Source: an uncultured Clostridia bacterium
Lineage (GTDB): Bacteria; Bacillota; Clostridia; Oscillospirales; Ruminococcaceae
DNA length: 64,000 nt
NCBI GenBank assembly: GCA_947089135.1
Contig: CAMUJF010000002.1
Span: forward strand, 1-64,000
Direction of reading: 5' to 3'
Translations under genes and position numbers: made by a program
Shown here: piece after piece, positions 1-8,501 of the stretch
How positions within the stretch are numbered: the first letter of the stretch is position 1
Layout of the letters: the number at the start of each line of letters is the position of its first letter
Notes under the pieces: generated by a model
Database searches by the model: none
The model's input: the letters and a program-made list of their open reading frames with translations, nothing else
What the model was told of the DNA's origin: nothing

Positions 1-103
1 AAGCCCTCACTTGCCTGATTGGATTTGCTTTTACACAAAATATTTTGGAGTGCCTGTATTTGGCGTTTTGCTTGTCAAACGACAGCTTTTTTATGCAAAA
101 TAT

Positions 104-140
104 CAGCGCGGCTGTCCTTAAAAGACAATCGCGCTGTTTT
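104..140. terminator. Bidirectional intrinsic terminator downstream of spoIIID
   Basis: Inverted repeat CAGCGCG (104-110) / CGCGCTG (130-136) with an inner TGTC/GACA pairing, followed on the + strand by TTTTAATTTATT. It lies just past the spoIIID stop codon and could end transcription from either side. Bases 1-103 show no recognisable gene. Confidence 0.6.
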
Positions 141-143
141 AAT

Positions 144-410
144 TTATTGTTTTTGTTCCTCGTATTTGTGTTTTGTCGCCATACCCCCGCGAATGTGGCG
201 TTCCTGCTTGTTTATTTCCAAGATTTCTTTAACGGCAGGGTACATTTGCGGACATATGACGGGAAGTTTTTCGGTTATGTCTTTATGTACAGTAGATTTA
301 GAAATTCCGAACTGTTTAGCAGCGGCACGAACAGTAGCTTTGTGTTCGAGAATATAGCGACCAAGAATGACGGCGCGTTCCTCGATATCCTGACCTGCTT
401 TTACTTTCAA
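144..410 (-). CDS. spoIIID: Sporulation transcriptional regulator SpoIIID
   Basis: A small DNA-binding protein that, in spore formers, acts in the mother cell to activate or repress sigma-E and sigma-K dependent genes. The product is about 88 residues, close to the family's usual 85-95. A helix-turn-helix is visible around residues 22-45 (AAAKQFGISKSTVHKD), followed by the family's TEKLP segment and a basic RHIRGGMATKHKY tail. The start is placed at the TTG at 408-410 because GGAG lies 8 bases before it; a GTG three codons upstream is too close to that site. A stem-loop terminator follows the stop. Its 5' half and leader are duplicated near 24.8-25.0 kb, and this copy is the complete one. The call is firm from overall similarity to Bacillus SpoIIID; only the exact start is inferred. 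Confidence 0.93.
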   Translation of the reverse strand: MKVKAGQDIEERAVILGRYILEHKATVRAAAKQFGISKSTVHKDITEKLPVICPQMYPAVKEILEINKQERHIRGGMATKHKYEEQKQ

Positions 411-500
411 TATGCTCACTCCAATACACAGTATTTCTACTTATGTATATGCAGAGTTTGTGGCATTAATGCAGGTAAATGAATTGAAATTGCGATAAAA
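284..500. repeat. Direct repeat, left copy (spoIIID 5' half plus leader)
   Basis: Bases 284-440 are identical to 24826-24982 with no gaps. The match continues at lower identity (about 80 percent) to about base 500 / 25042 and then disappears. Both copies lie in the same orientation and bound about 24.5 kb of carbohydrate genes. The left copy belongs to the intact gene. Confidence 0.95.
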
Positions 501-786
501 ATGTCAGATTTTAATGGTCTGAATTTTAAACTGTGTAAATGCATTTTTGTGACAAAAATTGTTAATACTAAAAATACAGCCGAAAAAGTGCAACGCTGAG
601 GAGTGACCCAACGCAGACTGTGAGATAAAACTGAAAGCCTATATTAAAATCCTTTTGTGGCTGTTCTCAAATTACCGTGCGAAGCGTCTTCATAATTATT
701 GCACAAACAAAGCAAGAACTATTTGTACATTGTTACAAATATACAAAAAATAATAAGATCAGGAAATTTTTTGGGGGAAAAAATAC
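411..786. other. Intergenic region with no gene found
   Basis: No coding sequence is seen between spoIIID and the maltodextrin promoter. The region holds the end of the direct repeat (to about 500) and an imperfect inverted repeat ATTTGTA / TACAAAT at 721-740 that could be a regulator site. The rest is AT-rich with nothing recognised. Confidence 0.6.
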
Positions 787-815
787 TTGACAAACATAAA
801 AAATAGTTTTATAAT
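787..815 (+). promoter_or_regulatory. Sigma-A promoter of the damaged maltodextrin operon
   Basis: TTGACA at 787-792, a 17-base spacer, and TATAAT at 810-815. Both hexamers are perfect consensus. It lies about 70 bases before the binding-protein start codon. Confidence 0.85.
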
Positions 816-831
816 ATAATCACAAAGTTGC

Positions 832-850
832 GAAACAATATAAATGTTTC
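832..850 (+). promoter_or_regulatory. Candidate LacI-family operator
   Basis: Inverted repeat GAAACA (832-837), 7-base centre, TGTTTC (845-850), with another GAAACAT at 852. It sits just after the expected transcription start, a typical repressor position. The LacI-type regulator encoded at 2891-3901 is the obvious candidate binder; this link is inference. Confidence 0.5.
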
Positions 851-886
851 TGAAACATATAAATTATTATTCAGGAGGTACTTACT

Positions 887-1957
887 ATGAAAACCAAAAG
901 AATTTTAGCGGCTTTAATTTCAGCAATATTGGCAGGTTCGCTTATGTCAGGCTGCGGTAACAGCGGTACCGGCGACGGTGCGCAGAACGTCGGAAATTCA
1001 GGAGCCGGCGCAGCATCCGGAGAGACGGTGAAGCTGACTGTATGGGGTTCGCAGGACGGTCAGTCCTATCTGAAGAGAATGTGTGACGAATTTGCAGCTG
1101 CAAATCCTGATAAAACTTATGAATTTACATACGGCGTTGTTGCAGAACCTGATCTCAAAACAGAGCTTCTCAAAGACGTAGCGGCCGGAGCCGATGTTTT
1201 CAGCTTTGCTTCCGATCAAACCGGAGAACTTGTAAACGCCGGCGCTCTTTACAGAATAACAAAGAACAAGGATCAGATCACGGCGGATAATTCCGAATCC
1301 TCCATAGCCTCTGCAACGGTCGGCGGCGAGCTTTACGGCTATCCGTACGTTTCCGACACGTATTTTATGTACTATGACAAGTCCAAGTTTACCGAGGAAG
1401 AAGTCCTTTCGCTTGACGCGATGCTTCAAAAAAATATTGACGGAGTAACTACCAATTTTGCATTTGACCTTGATAACGGCTGGTATCAAGGCTCGTTCTT
1501 CTTCGGCGCCGGCTGCAAGCTTTTCGGAGATGACGGCAGCGACCCGACTCAGTGCGATTTCAACAATGAAAGAGGAAAGCTTGTAGGCGAGTACCTTATA
1601 TCTCTCGCGGCAAACCCAAAGTTCGGCGCAAACTTTGACGACGGTCTTGTAACAGGCGGCTTCGCCGACGGCTCTGTTGCAGCGGCAGTATCCGGTACAT
1701 GGAACGCTCCTTCGATCAAAGAATCTCTGGGCGACAATTTTGCCGCAACAAAGCTCCCCTCGTTCACGCTGTCGAACGGCGAGTCCGTTCAGATGGGCGG
1801 TATGGCAAATTTCAAGCTTATCGGTATAAATTCTCAGACAAAATATCCTCTTGACGCTATGGCTCTTGCCGAATGGATAACAAGCTATGATAATCAGCTT
1901 ATGCAGTTTACCGAGCGTTCTCTCGCTCCGACAAATGTAAAGCTTTCAAAACGATAA
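887..1957 (+). pseudogene. Maltose/maltodextrin-type solute-binding lipoprotein, C-terminally truncated
   Basis: Family 1 extracellular sugar-binding protein of an ABC importer. A signal peptide with lipobox (SLMSGC, Cys about residue 23) is followed by the substrate-binding fold (start TVWGSQDGQ; later YGYPYVSDTYFMYYDK). A good ribosome-binding site (AGGAGG) precedes the ATG. The protein has 356 residues against about 410-430 for the family, and it stops right after LAPTNVKLSKR, where the family normally has one or more further helices. The reading frame of a truncated MalG-type permease begins within the same bases, so a deletion has removed the 3' end, the whole MalF-type gene and the start of the MalG-type gene. 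It may still be expressed and exported, but a normal fold is doubtful. The maltodextrin assignment rests on fold and the neighbouring GH31 and malQ genes. Confidence 0.8.
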
Positions 1958-2778
1958 ACACCGTTGTTTATATTATTCTTGCAGTACTCAGCGTGATCTG
2001 GATATTGCCCCTTTTATGGATAATCCTTACCTCTTTCCGCGCTGAATCCGGATCGTATACAAAATACTTTTGGCCCCAGGGATTTACATTCAGGAATTAT
2101 GTCGATCTCATTGTCAACGACCAGCAGTTCAAGTTCATGCAGTGGTTTTTCAACACCTTATGCGTAGCGGTCGTTTCAACCATAGGTTCAACTCTTGTGG
2201 TTCTTGGAGTATCCTTTGCATTGAGCCGCCTGCGTTTCAAGATGAGAAAGCCGCTTATGAATATAGCGCTTATTCTCGGAATGTTTCCCGGATTTATGTC
2301 AATGATAGCGGTTTACTACATTCTCAAGGGATTAAATTTTCTGAACAATCCTCTTGTTTGTCTGCCTCTTGTGTACATAGCTGGCGCGGGAATGTCCTAT
2401 TACATCGCAAAAGGATTTTTTGACACAATCCCCAAGGCTCTTGATGAAGCTGCGTATCTTGACGGCGCAACAAAGTCTCAGGTGTTTTTCATGGTGACTA
2501 TACCGATGTCCAAGCCTATTATTGTGTATACCATTCTGACGTCGTTCATGGCGCCGTGGATGGATTATATTTTCCCAAGCATTATCTGCGGCTCCAATTA
2601 CGATTCCTACACCGTTGCCCTCGGAATGTTCAAAATGCTTGAGCGCGAGTTTATCAGTACATATTACACGCAGTTCGCAGCAGGCGCAGTTCTTGTTTCT
2701 ATCCCCATCGCGGCGTTGTTTATCTCAATGCAGAAGTATTATGTTGAAGGCGTGACGGGCGGCGCAGTCAAAGGATAA
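1939..2778 (+). pseudogene. MalG-type ABC sugar permease, N-terminally truncated
   Basis: Inner-membrane subunit of a carbohydrate ABC importer. The recognisable frame runs from KAFKTINTVVYIILAV (no start codon) through about six membrane segments. The EAA loop for ATPase contact is present (DEAAYLDGA...), and the end is the usual EGVTGGAVKG. In-frame initiation could only occur at the GTG at 1993, which would delete half of the first membrane helix. No ribosome-binding site lies at that position. The MalF partner and an ATPase are absent nearby (such ATPases are often shared and encoded elsewhere). Read together with the truncated binding protein, this is the right side of a deletion scar at about 1925-1957. 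Family assignment is firm; loss of function is inferred. Confidence 0.8.
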
Positions 2779-2807
2779 CACATGTATGATTTCCGTAAAG
2801 CTGATAT

Positions 2808-2834
2808 GTACTCTGCTTCGCAGAGGCAGAGTAC
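2808..2834 (+). terminator. Stem-loop between permease remnant and lacI-type gene
   Basis: A perfect 9-base stem, GTACTCTGC (2808-2816) / GCAGAGTAC (2826-2834), with a 9-base loop. Only a short T-stretch (TTTT) follows, so it may be an attenuator or an mRNA-stability hairpin rather than a full terminator. Confidence 0.5.
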
Positions 2835-2890
2835 GCAGTTTTGCGGCAATAAAGCTCCGCAATTTTTATCCGGAAAGGTGAACAAAGCTT

Positions 2891-3901
2891 TTGAATAATA
2901 AAAAAATTACAATACAAGACATAGCGGACAGGATCGGCGTAACCAAAAGTACTGTTTCAAAAGCGCTCTCAGGTTCAACAGACGTTGGCGAACAGACTAA
3001 GGAAAAAATAATGCTCTGCGCAGCGGAAATGGGCTATCAGATCAGTCCCTCAAAAATAAAAAAGAATAAAAATATTGTTGTATTCATTTACGGCATACAC
3101 TACAGCAGTATGGATCAGTTCGGCTATGAGATAATATTGGGACTTCAATCCGCCGCGGCTGACGATAACGTTGGCGTTGTTATATTTACAATTAATGATG
3201 AACAGCTGAGTAACGGCACATACTACAGACTTCTTACCGAAAAGGACTATGCGGGGATATTCTTTTTGGGCTTCAGACCGCACGTTGATTTTCTTAAAAA
3301 GACCAAGAACAGCGGGATACCAATGATTATTTTTGACAACTATATTGATAGTCCGCTGACCGTAAGGATAGGCTGCGACAACCGTGAAGGCATAGGGCGC
3401 GCTGTAAAACACTTATATGACAAGGGTCACAGAAAAATTGGATTTTTAGGCGGCGAGGCCGACAGCATAGTAACGGCGGAACGCAAAAGCGCATTTATTG
3501 ACGCATTAAACGAGTATTCTCTTGAACCGCCGGAAAATGCGGTACAGTGCGGGTATTTTTCCGGAAAAGGAAATAAGGAAAAAATAATTACGATAGCAAA
3601 GTCGGGTGTAACAGCTATTGTATGCGCGAGCGATAATCTGGCATGCAACGTTATACAGGAGCTGACCAAGAACGGATACAGCATTCCCGATGATATAAGC
3701 ATAACGGGATATGATGATTTACCCTCGGCAAAATATTCAACTCCGCCTATCACTACGGTTCGTCAGAATCGTATCCGTATAGGCAATGCCGCTTACAGAA
3801 TAATGGCTGCTTTTAAAGCAGGAATAAGCTTGTATAATGTTTCCCTAAAAACAGAGCTTGTCGAGCGCGAGTCGGTCAAGGACATTTCTTGTAATTTATA
3901 A
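2891..3901 (+). CDS. LacI-family transcriptional regulator
   Basis: Cytoplasmic sugar-responsive repressor. Residues 5-25 form the LacI helix-turn-helix (ITIQDIADRIGVTKSTVSKALS), followed by the hinge and a periplasmic-binding-protein-like effector domain to residue 336 (GHRKIGFLGG and GYDDLPSAKY are typical family segments). Translation starts at TTG 2891, with GGAAAGG about 10 bases upstream; no in-frame ATG fits better. It lies inside the maltodextrin locus, after the damaged transporter and before the HAD, GH31 and malQ genes, so it most likely controls these genes in response to maltose or maltodextrin. A palindrome just after the malE promoter is a candidate site. Full length for the family and apparently intact. 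Confidence 0.9.
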   Translation: MNNKKITIQDIADRIGVTKSTVSKALSGSTDVGEQTKEKIMLCAAEMGYQISPSKIKKNKNIVVFIYGIHYSSMDQFGYEIILGLQSAAADDNVGVVIFTINDEQLSNGTYYRLLTEKDYAGIFFLGFRPHVDFLKKTKNSGIPMIIFDNYIDSPLTVRIGCDNREGIGRAVKHLYDKGHRKIGFLGGEADSIVTAERKSAFIDALNEYSLEPPENAVQCGYFSGKGNKEKIITIAKSGVTAIVCASDNLACNVIQELTKNGYSIPDDISITGYDDLPSAKYSTPPITTVRQNRIRIGNAAYRIMAAFKAGISLYNVSLKTELVERESVKDISCNL

Positions 3902-3921
3902 TAAAACATCAAACAAATATG

Positions 3922-3957
3922 TGCAATGCAGAAAATGCACATCTGCATTGCATTTTT
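3922..3957 (+). terminator. Intrinsic terminator after the LacI-type gene
   Basis: Ten-base perfect stem TGCAATGCAG (3922-3931) / CTGCATTGCA (3943-3952) followed by TTTTT. Confidence 0.85.
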
Positions 3958-4000
3958 AATAGCACGCAAAATGTTTTTGATAAGGGAATGATACGGTATA

Positions 4001-4714
4001 ATGAATAAAAATTATATTTTTGACCTTTACGGAACATTGGTGGATATTAAAACCAATGAGGAAAAAGAATCGCTGTGGGAAGGTCTTGCTGATTTTTACG
4101 GAAGCTGCGGCGCCGTTTATTTTCCTGCGGAACTGAAAAATGTATATTTGCGGCTTCTTGGACAGGAGGAAAAATCTCACGGTCAGAATTATGATGTGCG
4201 GATCGAAAAGATATTCCAAAGAATGTTTGAAAACAAAAATGTACATAAGGATATAGACTATGCCTTGGAAGCGGGCAGGTTATTCAGGCGGCTTTCCATT
4301 GAATATATCAGGCTTTACGACGGAGTTCCCGTTCTGCTCTCCGCTTTAAAAAACAGAGGCGGAAAGATATTTCTTCTTTCCAATGCACAAAGTATATTTA
4401 CCGTCCATGAACTGCGGCAGCTTGGCATTTACGATTTTTTTGACGGTATTTATATTTCTTCCGACTATGGAGTCAAGAAGCCTGACATAAGATTTTTTAA
4501 TATCCTTATTGAAAAAGAGCGTCTTGTTCCCAAGGAATGTATAATGATAGGGAACGACAGAAACGCTGATATAGCGGGTGCGTTGTCGGCGGGAATTGGT
4601 ACTTTTTATATACATTCCAATCTTTCTCCAGACGTTTCGCCTGCCGTCTCGGCGGATCATGAGATTTACGGGGCGGACATGGAGCAGGTCGCGGAAATTC
4701 TTCAATTGGCATAA
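4001..4714 (+). CDS. HAD-superfamily hydrolase (haloacid dehalogenase-like)
   Basis: 237-residue cytoplasmic hydrolase with the HAD core: motif I FDLYGTLVD near residue 7 (nucleophile Asp), motif II FLLSNAQ near residue 128, motif III Lys within GVKKPD, and motif IV IGNDRNADIAGA. The second motif-I acid is Tyr (DLYGT rather than DLDGT), as in haloacid dehalogenase-type and some nucleotidase-type members, so a phosphoglucomutase activity is unlikely. The insertion between motifs I and II is helical (C1 cap, subfamily IA). It sits between the LacI-type regulator and the GH31 gene, 97 bases before the latter. Substrate unknown; a sugar phosphate is possible from context. AAGGGA lies 10-15 bases before the ATG. 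Confidence 0.85.
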   Translation: MNKNYIFDLYGTLVDIKTNEEKESLWEGLADFYGSCGAVYFPAELKNVYLRLLGQEEKSHGQNYDVRIEKIFQRMFENKNVHKDIDYALEAGRLFRRLSIEYIRLYDGVPVLLSALKNRGGKIFLLSNAQSIFTVHELRQLGIYDFFDGIYISSDYGVKKPDIRFFNILIEKERLVPKECIMIGNDRNADIAGALSAGIGTFYIHSNLSPDVSPAVSADHEIYGADMEQVAEILQLA

Positions 4715-4811
4715 ATGCAGAGAACTTGACGGCGGCGAGCCCGTTTTTAACGATAACAAGCTTGATATTCCGCCGTATTGTATTCGAAAAAAACTAACGG
4801 AGGTACTTATA

Positions 4812-6788
4812 ATGATAAAAAAATTTATTTACGGAAAACCCTTTGACACAGGCGCGGTCGTTGAAAATGTCCCCGCTTCTGACGGTAAGCTTCCCTTTTT
4901 CAATATAGGTCCTGATGGGGAGTTCGTATACTGTCTCGACGGCGGCGATATTGTTTACGGTCTCGGTCAGCAGGTAAGAGGATTAAACAAGCGGGGCTGG
5001 AAATATACAAGCTGGAATCTTGATAACCCCAGTCATCAGGAGGATACGCAGTCTCTTTACGGAGCGCATAATTTCCTTCTTATTTCAGGCACGGAGCTTT
5101 TCGGAGTTTTTTTTGATTACGGAGGAAAAATTGATTTTGACATAGGATTTACAGACCGCAGACGCCTTTCCGTAAAAATAAACGAAAACAATTTGACTGT
5201 ATATATAATTACCGCCGACAGTGAGCTTCACATTGTAAATGAATTCCGCAGACTTATCGGAAGAAGCTACATAGCGCCGAAATGGGCGCTCGGTATGGGA
5301 CAGAGCAGGTGGGGATATAAAAATGCCGAGGATATACGCGCAGTCGCGGAGGGGTACAGAAGCAATAATATCCCTCTTGATATGATATACCTTGATATTG
5401 ACTATATGGAGCGGTTTAAGGATTTCAGCGTTGACAGCAGCGCGTTTCCCGACTTCAAAGGTCTTTTCGAGGAGATGAGGGAACAGGGTATCCGTCTTAT
5501 ACCCATTATAGACGCAGGAGTAAAAATAGAGGAAGGGTACAACGTATATGAGGAGGGCGTCCGCAATAATTATTTCTGCAAGGACAAGGACGGAAATGAT
5601 TTTATCGCGGCTGTATGGCCCGGCAGAGTGCATTTTCCCGATTTTCTTAATTCCGAAACGCGTCGGTGGTTCGGAGATAAATATTCCGTTCTGATTGAGT
5701 ACGGTGCGGAGGGCTTTTGGAACGACATGAACGAGCCTGCAATATTTTACACCGACGGTCGTCTTAAGGACGTTTTAAAACGCGTCAACGAACTGGGTTC
5801 GGGAAATATGGGAATATACGACTATTTTGAGTTTACGGGCAGTGTAAACGGATTAAGCAATAATTTTGAGGATTACTCATTGTTCAGCCATAATGCGGAC
5901 GGCGTTAAAATAGGTCACGAAAAGGTGCATAATCTTTACGGCTTCTATATGACAAGAGCGGCATCGGAAGCGTTTGAACGGTTATGTCCCGATAAAAGAA
6001 TACTGATGTTTTCACGCTCGTCATATATCGGCGCTCACCGTTACGGCGGAATGTGGCAGGGCGACAACAGGTCTTGGTGGTCGCATCTGCTGATGAATAT
6101 TCAGATGACCGCTTCGCTGAATATGGTCGGTTTTCTGTACACGGGCGCTGATATGGGCGGCTTCAACTGCGATGTTACCGAGGACCTGCTTCTTCGCTGG
6201 CTGCAATTTTCCGTATTTACTCCGCTTATGAGAAATCACTCCGCGCTCGGCACAAGGGAGCAGGAGCTGTATCGGTTCGGCAATATGGCGGCTTGCAGAA
6301 GCATGACGGAGATACGCTATGGTTTGCTGCCGTATATTTACAGCGAATATGTCAAGGCAGCTCTCAGGGATGAAATGATGTTCAAACCTCTCGGATTTGA
6401 GTTTAAGGACAGCGTTTCAAGGGGCGTTGAGGATCAACTTCTTTTCGGAAACGAATTGATGCTTGCGCCTGTGTACACCCAAAACGCCGAGGGCAGATAT
6501 GTCTGGCTGCCCGAAGAAATGATGATGATAAGAATGCGCAGCCTTACGGAATACGAAACGGAAATACTTTCCGCAGGACATCATTACATATCAGTTCCCC
6601 TTGACGAGCTTGTATTTTTTGTCAGATACCAAAAGGCTTTTCCCCTTTGTTCCGGAGGCCAGCACACCGGCGAGATAGATATGAATACGATCCGTCTTGT
6701 AGGTTACAACGATACGGAATATGAGCTGTATGACGACGATGGAGTAACAAAAGATATTTCCGAAAGCAATATACGCATAATCAGATGA
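4812..6788 (+). CDS. GH31 alpha-glucosidase
   Basis: Cytoplasmic retaining alpha-glycosidase, 658 residues, with no signal peptide. It should release glucose from maltose, isomaltose or short maltodextrins. The beta-sandwich N-domain is followed by the catalytic barrel: the nucleophile is Asp305 in FWNDMNEP and the acid/base Asp418 in WQGDNRSWW, both in standard family contexts. The substrate-site segment PLDMIYLDIDYM is also present. The start is the ATG at 4812, which has GGAGGT 7 bases upstream; the reading frame is open further upstream into the HAD gene but without a site. malQ follows 12 bases after the stop, so both are one transcript. The expected partner in uptake is the now broken importer at 0.9-2.8 kb, so substrate must enter another way or the pathway is impaired. 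Confidence 0.92.
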   Translation: MIKKFIYGKPFDTGAVVENVPASDGKLPFFNIGPDGEFVYCLDGGDIVYGLGQQVRGLNKRGWKYTSWNLDNPSHQEDTQSLYGAHNFLLISGTELFGVFFDYGGKIDFDIGFTDRRRLSVKINENNLTVYIITADSELHIVNEFRRLIGRSYIAPKWALGMGQSRWGYKNAEDIRAVAEGYRSNNIPLDMIYLDIDYMERFKDFSVDSSAFPDFKGLFEEMREQGIRLIPIIDAGVKIEEGYNVYEEGVRNNYFCKDKDGNDFIAAVWPGRVHFPDFLNSETRRWFGDKYSVLIEYGAEGFWNDMNEPAIFYTDGRLKDVLKRVNELGSGNMGIYDYFEFTGSVNGLSNNFEDYSLFSHNADGVKIGHEKVHNLYGFYMTRAASEAFERLCPDKRILMFSRSSYIGAHRYGGMWQGDNRSWWSHLLMNIQMTASLNMVGFLYTGADMGGFNCDVTEDLLLRWLQFSVFTPLMRNHSALGTREQELYRFGNMAACRSMTEIRYGLLPYIYSEYVKAALRDEMMFKPLGFEFKDSVSRGVEDQLLFGNELMLAPVYTQNAEGRYVWLPEEMMMIRMRSLTEYETEILSAGHHYISVPLDELVFFVRYQKAFPLCSGGQHTGEIDMNTIRLVGYNDTEYELYDDDGVTKDISESNIRIIR

Positions 6789-6800
6789 GGTGTCGGGATC

Positions 6801-8282
6801 ATGAGAAAAAGCGGAATACTTCTTCATATTTCAAGCTTGCCCAATGATTACGGCATAGGAACAATGGGACACGAGGCGTATGAATTTGTTGATTATTTGA
6901 AAAAATGCGGTCAGACGGTATGGCAGATACTGCCGCTTTCGCAGACGAGCTTTGGGGATTCGCCCTATCAGAGCTTTTCAATTTACGCGGGAAATCCTTA
7001 TTTTATAAGCCTTGAGACTCTTGAAAAAGAGGGGCTGCTTGCCGCCGACGACTATGCTTTTATTAAATGGCGCAAAAATGAAAGATACGTTGATTACGAT
7101 ATTATTTATGAGAATATTTTTGATGTGTTCAGAAAAGCCTACGAGAGATTTATTAAAAAACACGACCATTTTGATAGATTCAAAGTGTTCTGTCAAAAAA
7201 ACGTTTGGCTTGAAGACTACTCGCTGTTTATGGCGTTAAAGGACGCTCATAACGGACGTCCGTGGAACGAATGGGAGTCCTCTATTCGATTCCGTGAAGC
7301 CGCGGCGGTGAAAAAAGCTTGTGACGAGCTTTCGGCTGAGATGGATTTTTATAAATTTCTTCAGTTCAAATTTTTTGAACAGTGGTTTGGATTGAAGCAG
7401 TACGCCAATGAAAACGGCGTGGAAATTATCGGTGATATACCTATTTATACTGCGTATGACAGCGCGGACGTATGGTGCGCTCCCGAACTTTTTCAACTTA
7501 ACAGCGACCGTTTGCCGACGGTGGTCGCAGGGTTTCCGCCCGATGGATTTTCACCCAAGGGACAGTTATGGGGAAATCCGATATATAACTGGGATAAAAT
7601 GAAAGAGGACGAATTTGAATGGTGGACAGAGCGCATAGCTTTTGCAAAAAAAATTTACGACGTTGTGCGAATAGACCATTTTATCGGTTTTGACAGATAT
7701 TATGCCATACCGTTCGGCAATGCCGACGCTATAGAGGGAGAATGGCGTGACGGTCCCAAATATCCGTTATTTAATGTTATAAAGGAAAAAACAGGCAAGG
7801 GCGGCATTATTGCCGAGGATCTGGGTATCATCACACCGTCCGTAAGGAAACTGCTTCGTCAGGCGTCGTATCCGGGAATGAAGATAATGCAGTTTGCGTT
7901 TGACGCGGACGGAAAAAGCGAGTATCTTCCGCAGAATAATTACGTTGTATATACTTCAACCCACGACAACGATACCGTTGCGGGCTGGATAATGTCGGCA
8001 GACCGCAGCGTCCGCGGATTTGCAAAAGAGTACCTCGGAGTTACCCGATATGCTCAGGTTCCGAAAGCAGTAATAAAGCTTGCGTGGACGAGTACAGCGG
8101 ATACGGCGATTACCACAATATCGGATCTGTGCGGCTATGGAAGCGAAGCTCGTATAAACATTCCGTCCACATTGGGCGGAAACAACTGGCGCTGGAGAAC
8201 GGCAAAAGCCGATTTTTCCGAGGAAAACGCGGCTTTTTTGAAAAGGCTCACGCAATTAAGCAACCGAATTGTAAACGAATGA
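6801..8282 (+). CDS. malQ: 4-alpha-glucanotransferase (amylomaltase), GH77
   Basis: Cytoplasmic enzyme that transfers maltosyl units between maltodextrins and releases glucose. It has 493 residues, normal for bacterial amylomaltase. The family's catalytic residues are visible: nucleophile Asp292 in VVRIDHFIGF, acid/base Glu339 in GGIIAEDLGI, and transition-state stabiliser Asp389 in STHDNDTVAG. The N-terminus (SGILLHISSLPNDYGIG) is diagnostic. It is the last gene of the GH31-malQ transcript, and together they complete maltodextrin breakdown. The ATG at 6801 has only a weak site (GAGGTG at about 6787). It appears intact. Confidence 0.95.
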   Translation: MRKSGILLHISSLPNDYGIGTMGHEAYEFVDYLKKCGQTVWQILPLSQTSFGDSPYQSFSIYAGNPYFISLETLEKEGLLAADDYAFIKWRKNERYVDYDIIYENIFDVFRKAYERFIKKHDHFDRFKVFCQKNVWLEDYSLFMALKDAHNGRPWNEWESSIRFREAAAVKKACDELSAEMDFYKFLQFKFFEQWFGLKQYANENGVEIIGDIPIYTAYDSADVWCAPELFQLNSDRLPTVVAGFPPDGFSPKGQLWGNPIYNWDKMKEDEFEWWTERIAFAKKIYDVVRIDHFIGFDRYYAIPFGNADAIEGEWRDGPKYPLFNVIKEKTGKGGIIAEDLGIITPSVRKLLRQASYPGMKIMQFAFDADGKSEYLPQNNYVVYTSTHDNDTVAGWIMSADRSVRGFAKEYLGVTRYAQVPKAVIKLAWTSTADTAITTISDLCGYGSEARINIPSTLGGNNWRWRTAKADFSEENAAFLKRLTQLSNRIVNE

Positions 8283-8310
8283 AAGGCGGATTGCTACTAA
8301 TCACACCATA

Positions 8311-8501
8311 ATGCAGGAAGCTCTTGAAAAGTGGGAGAATATGAAGATCATCAGCAAGGATACGATTCATATGGCAAATATTACTATGTGCTTGGAGATT
8401 TTAAAAACTATATTGATGCAAAGCTTCATGCTTACAGTGATTATAGCAATGAACGGATGTATTTATTGAATCCAACGGCTTCGTTCACCTGTTGGAAATA
8501 A
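8311..8501 (+). pseudogene. Frame-broken remnant of an unidentified gene
   Basis: Two coding-like pieces in different frames. A start MQEALEKWENMKIISKDT (from ATG 8311) gives way, after an apparent frameshift near 8362, to a piece reading GYDSYGKYYYVLGDFKNY and then IDAKLHAYSDYSNERMYLL. The composition looks like real protein, but the family is not recognised. The end overlaps the 3' end of lacZ on the other strand. Probably what is left of a gene lost when the lacZ unit and the malQ unit were joined. Confidence 0.35.

Noticed and set aside
45..482. Open frame of 145 codons opposite spoIIID
   Set aside because: Complement of the conserved spoIIID gene and its leader; composition (many Phe, Cys, Tyr) is that of an antisense shadow.
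1993..2778. Permease as a complete gene starting at GTG 1993
   Set aside because: The homologous frame continues upstream of this codon into the binding-protein bases, no ribosome-binding site precedes it, and half of the first membrane helix would be missing.
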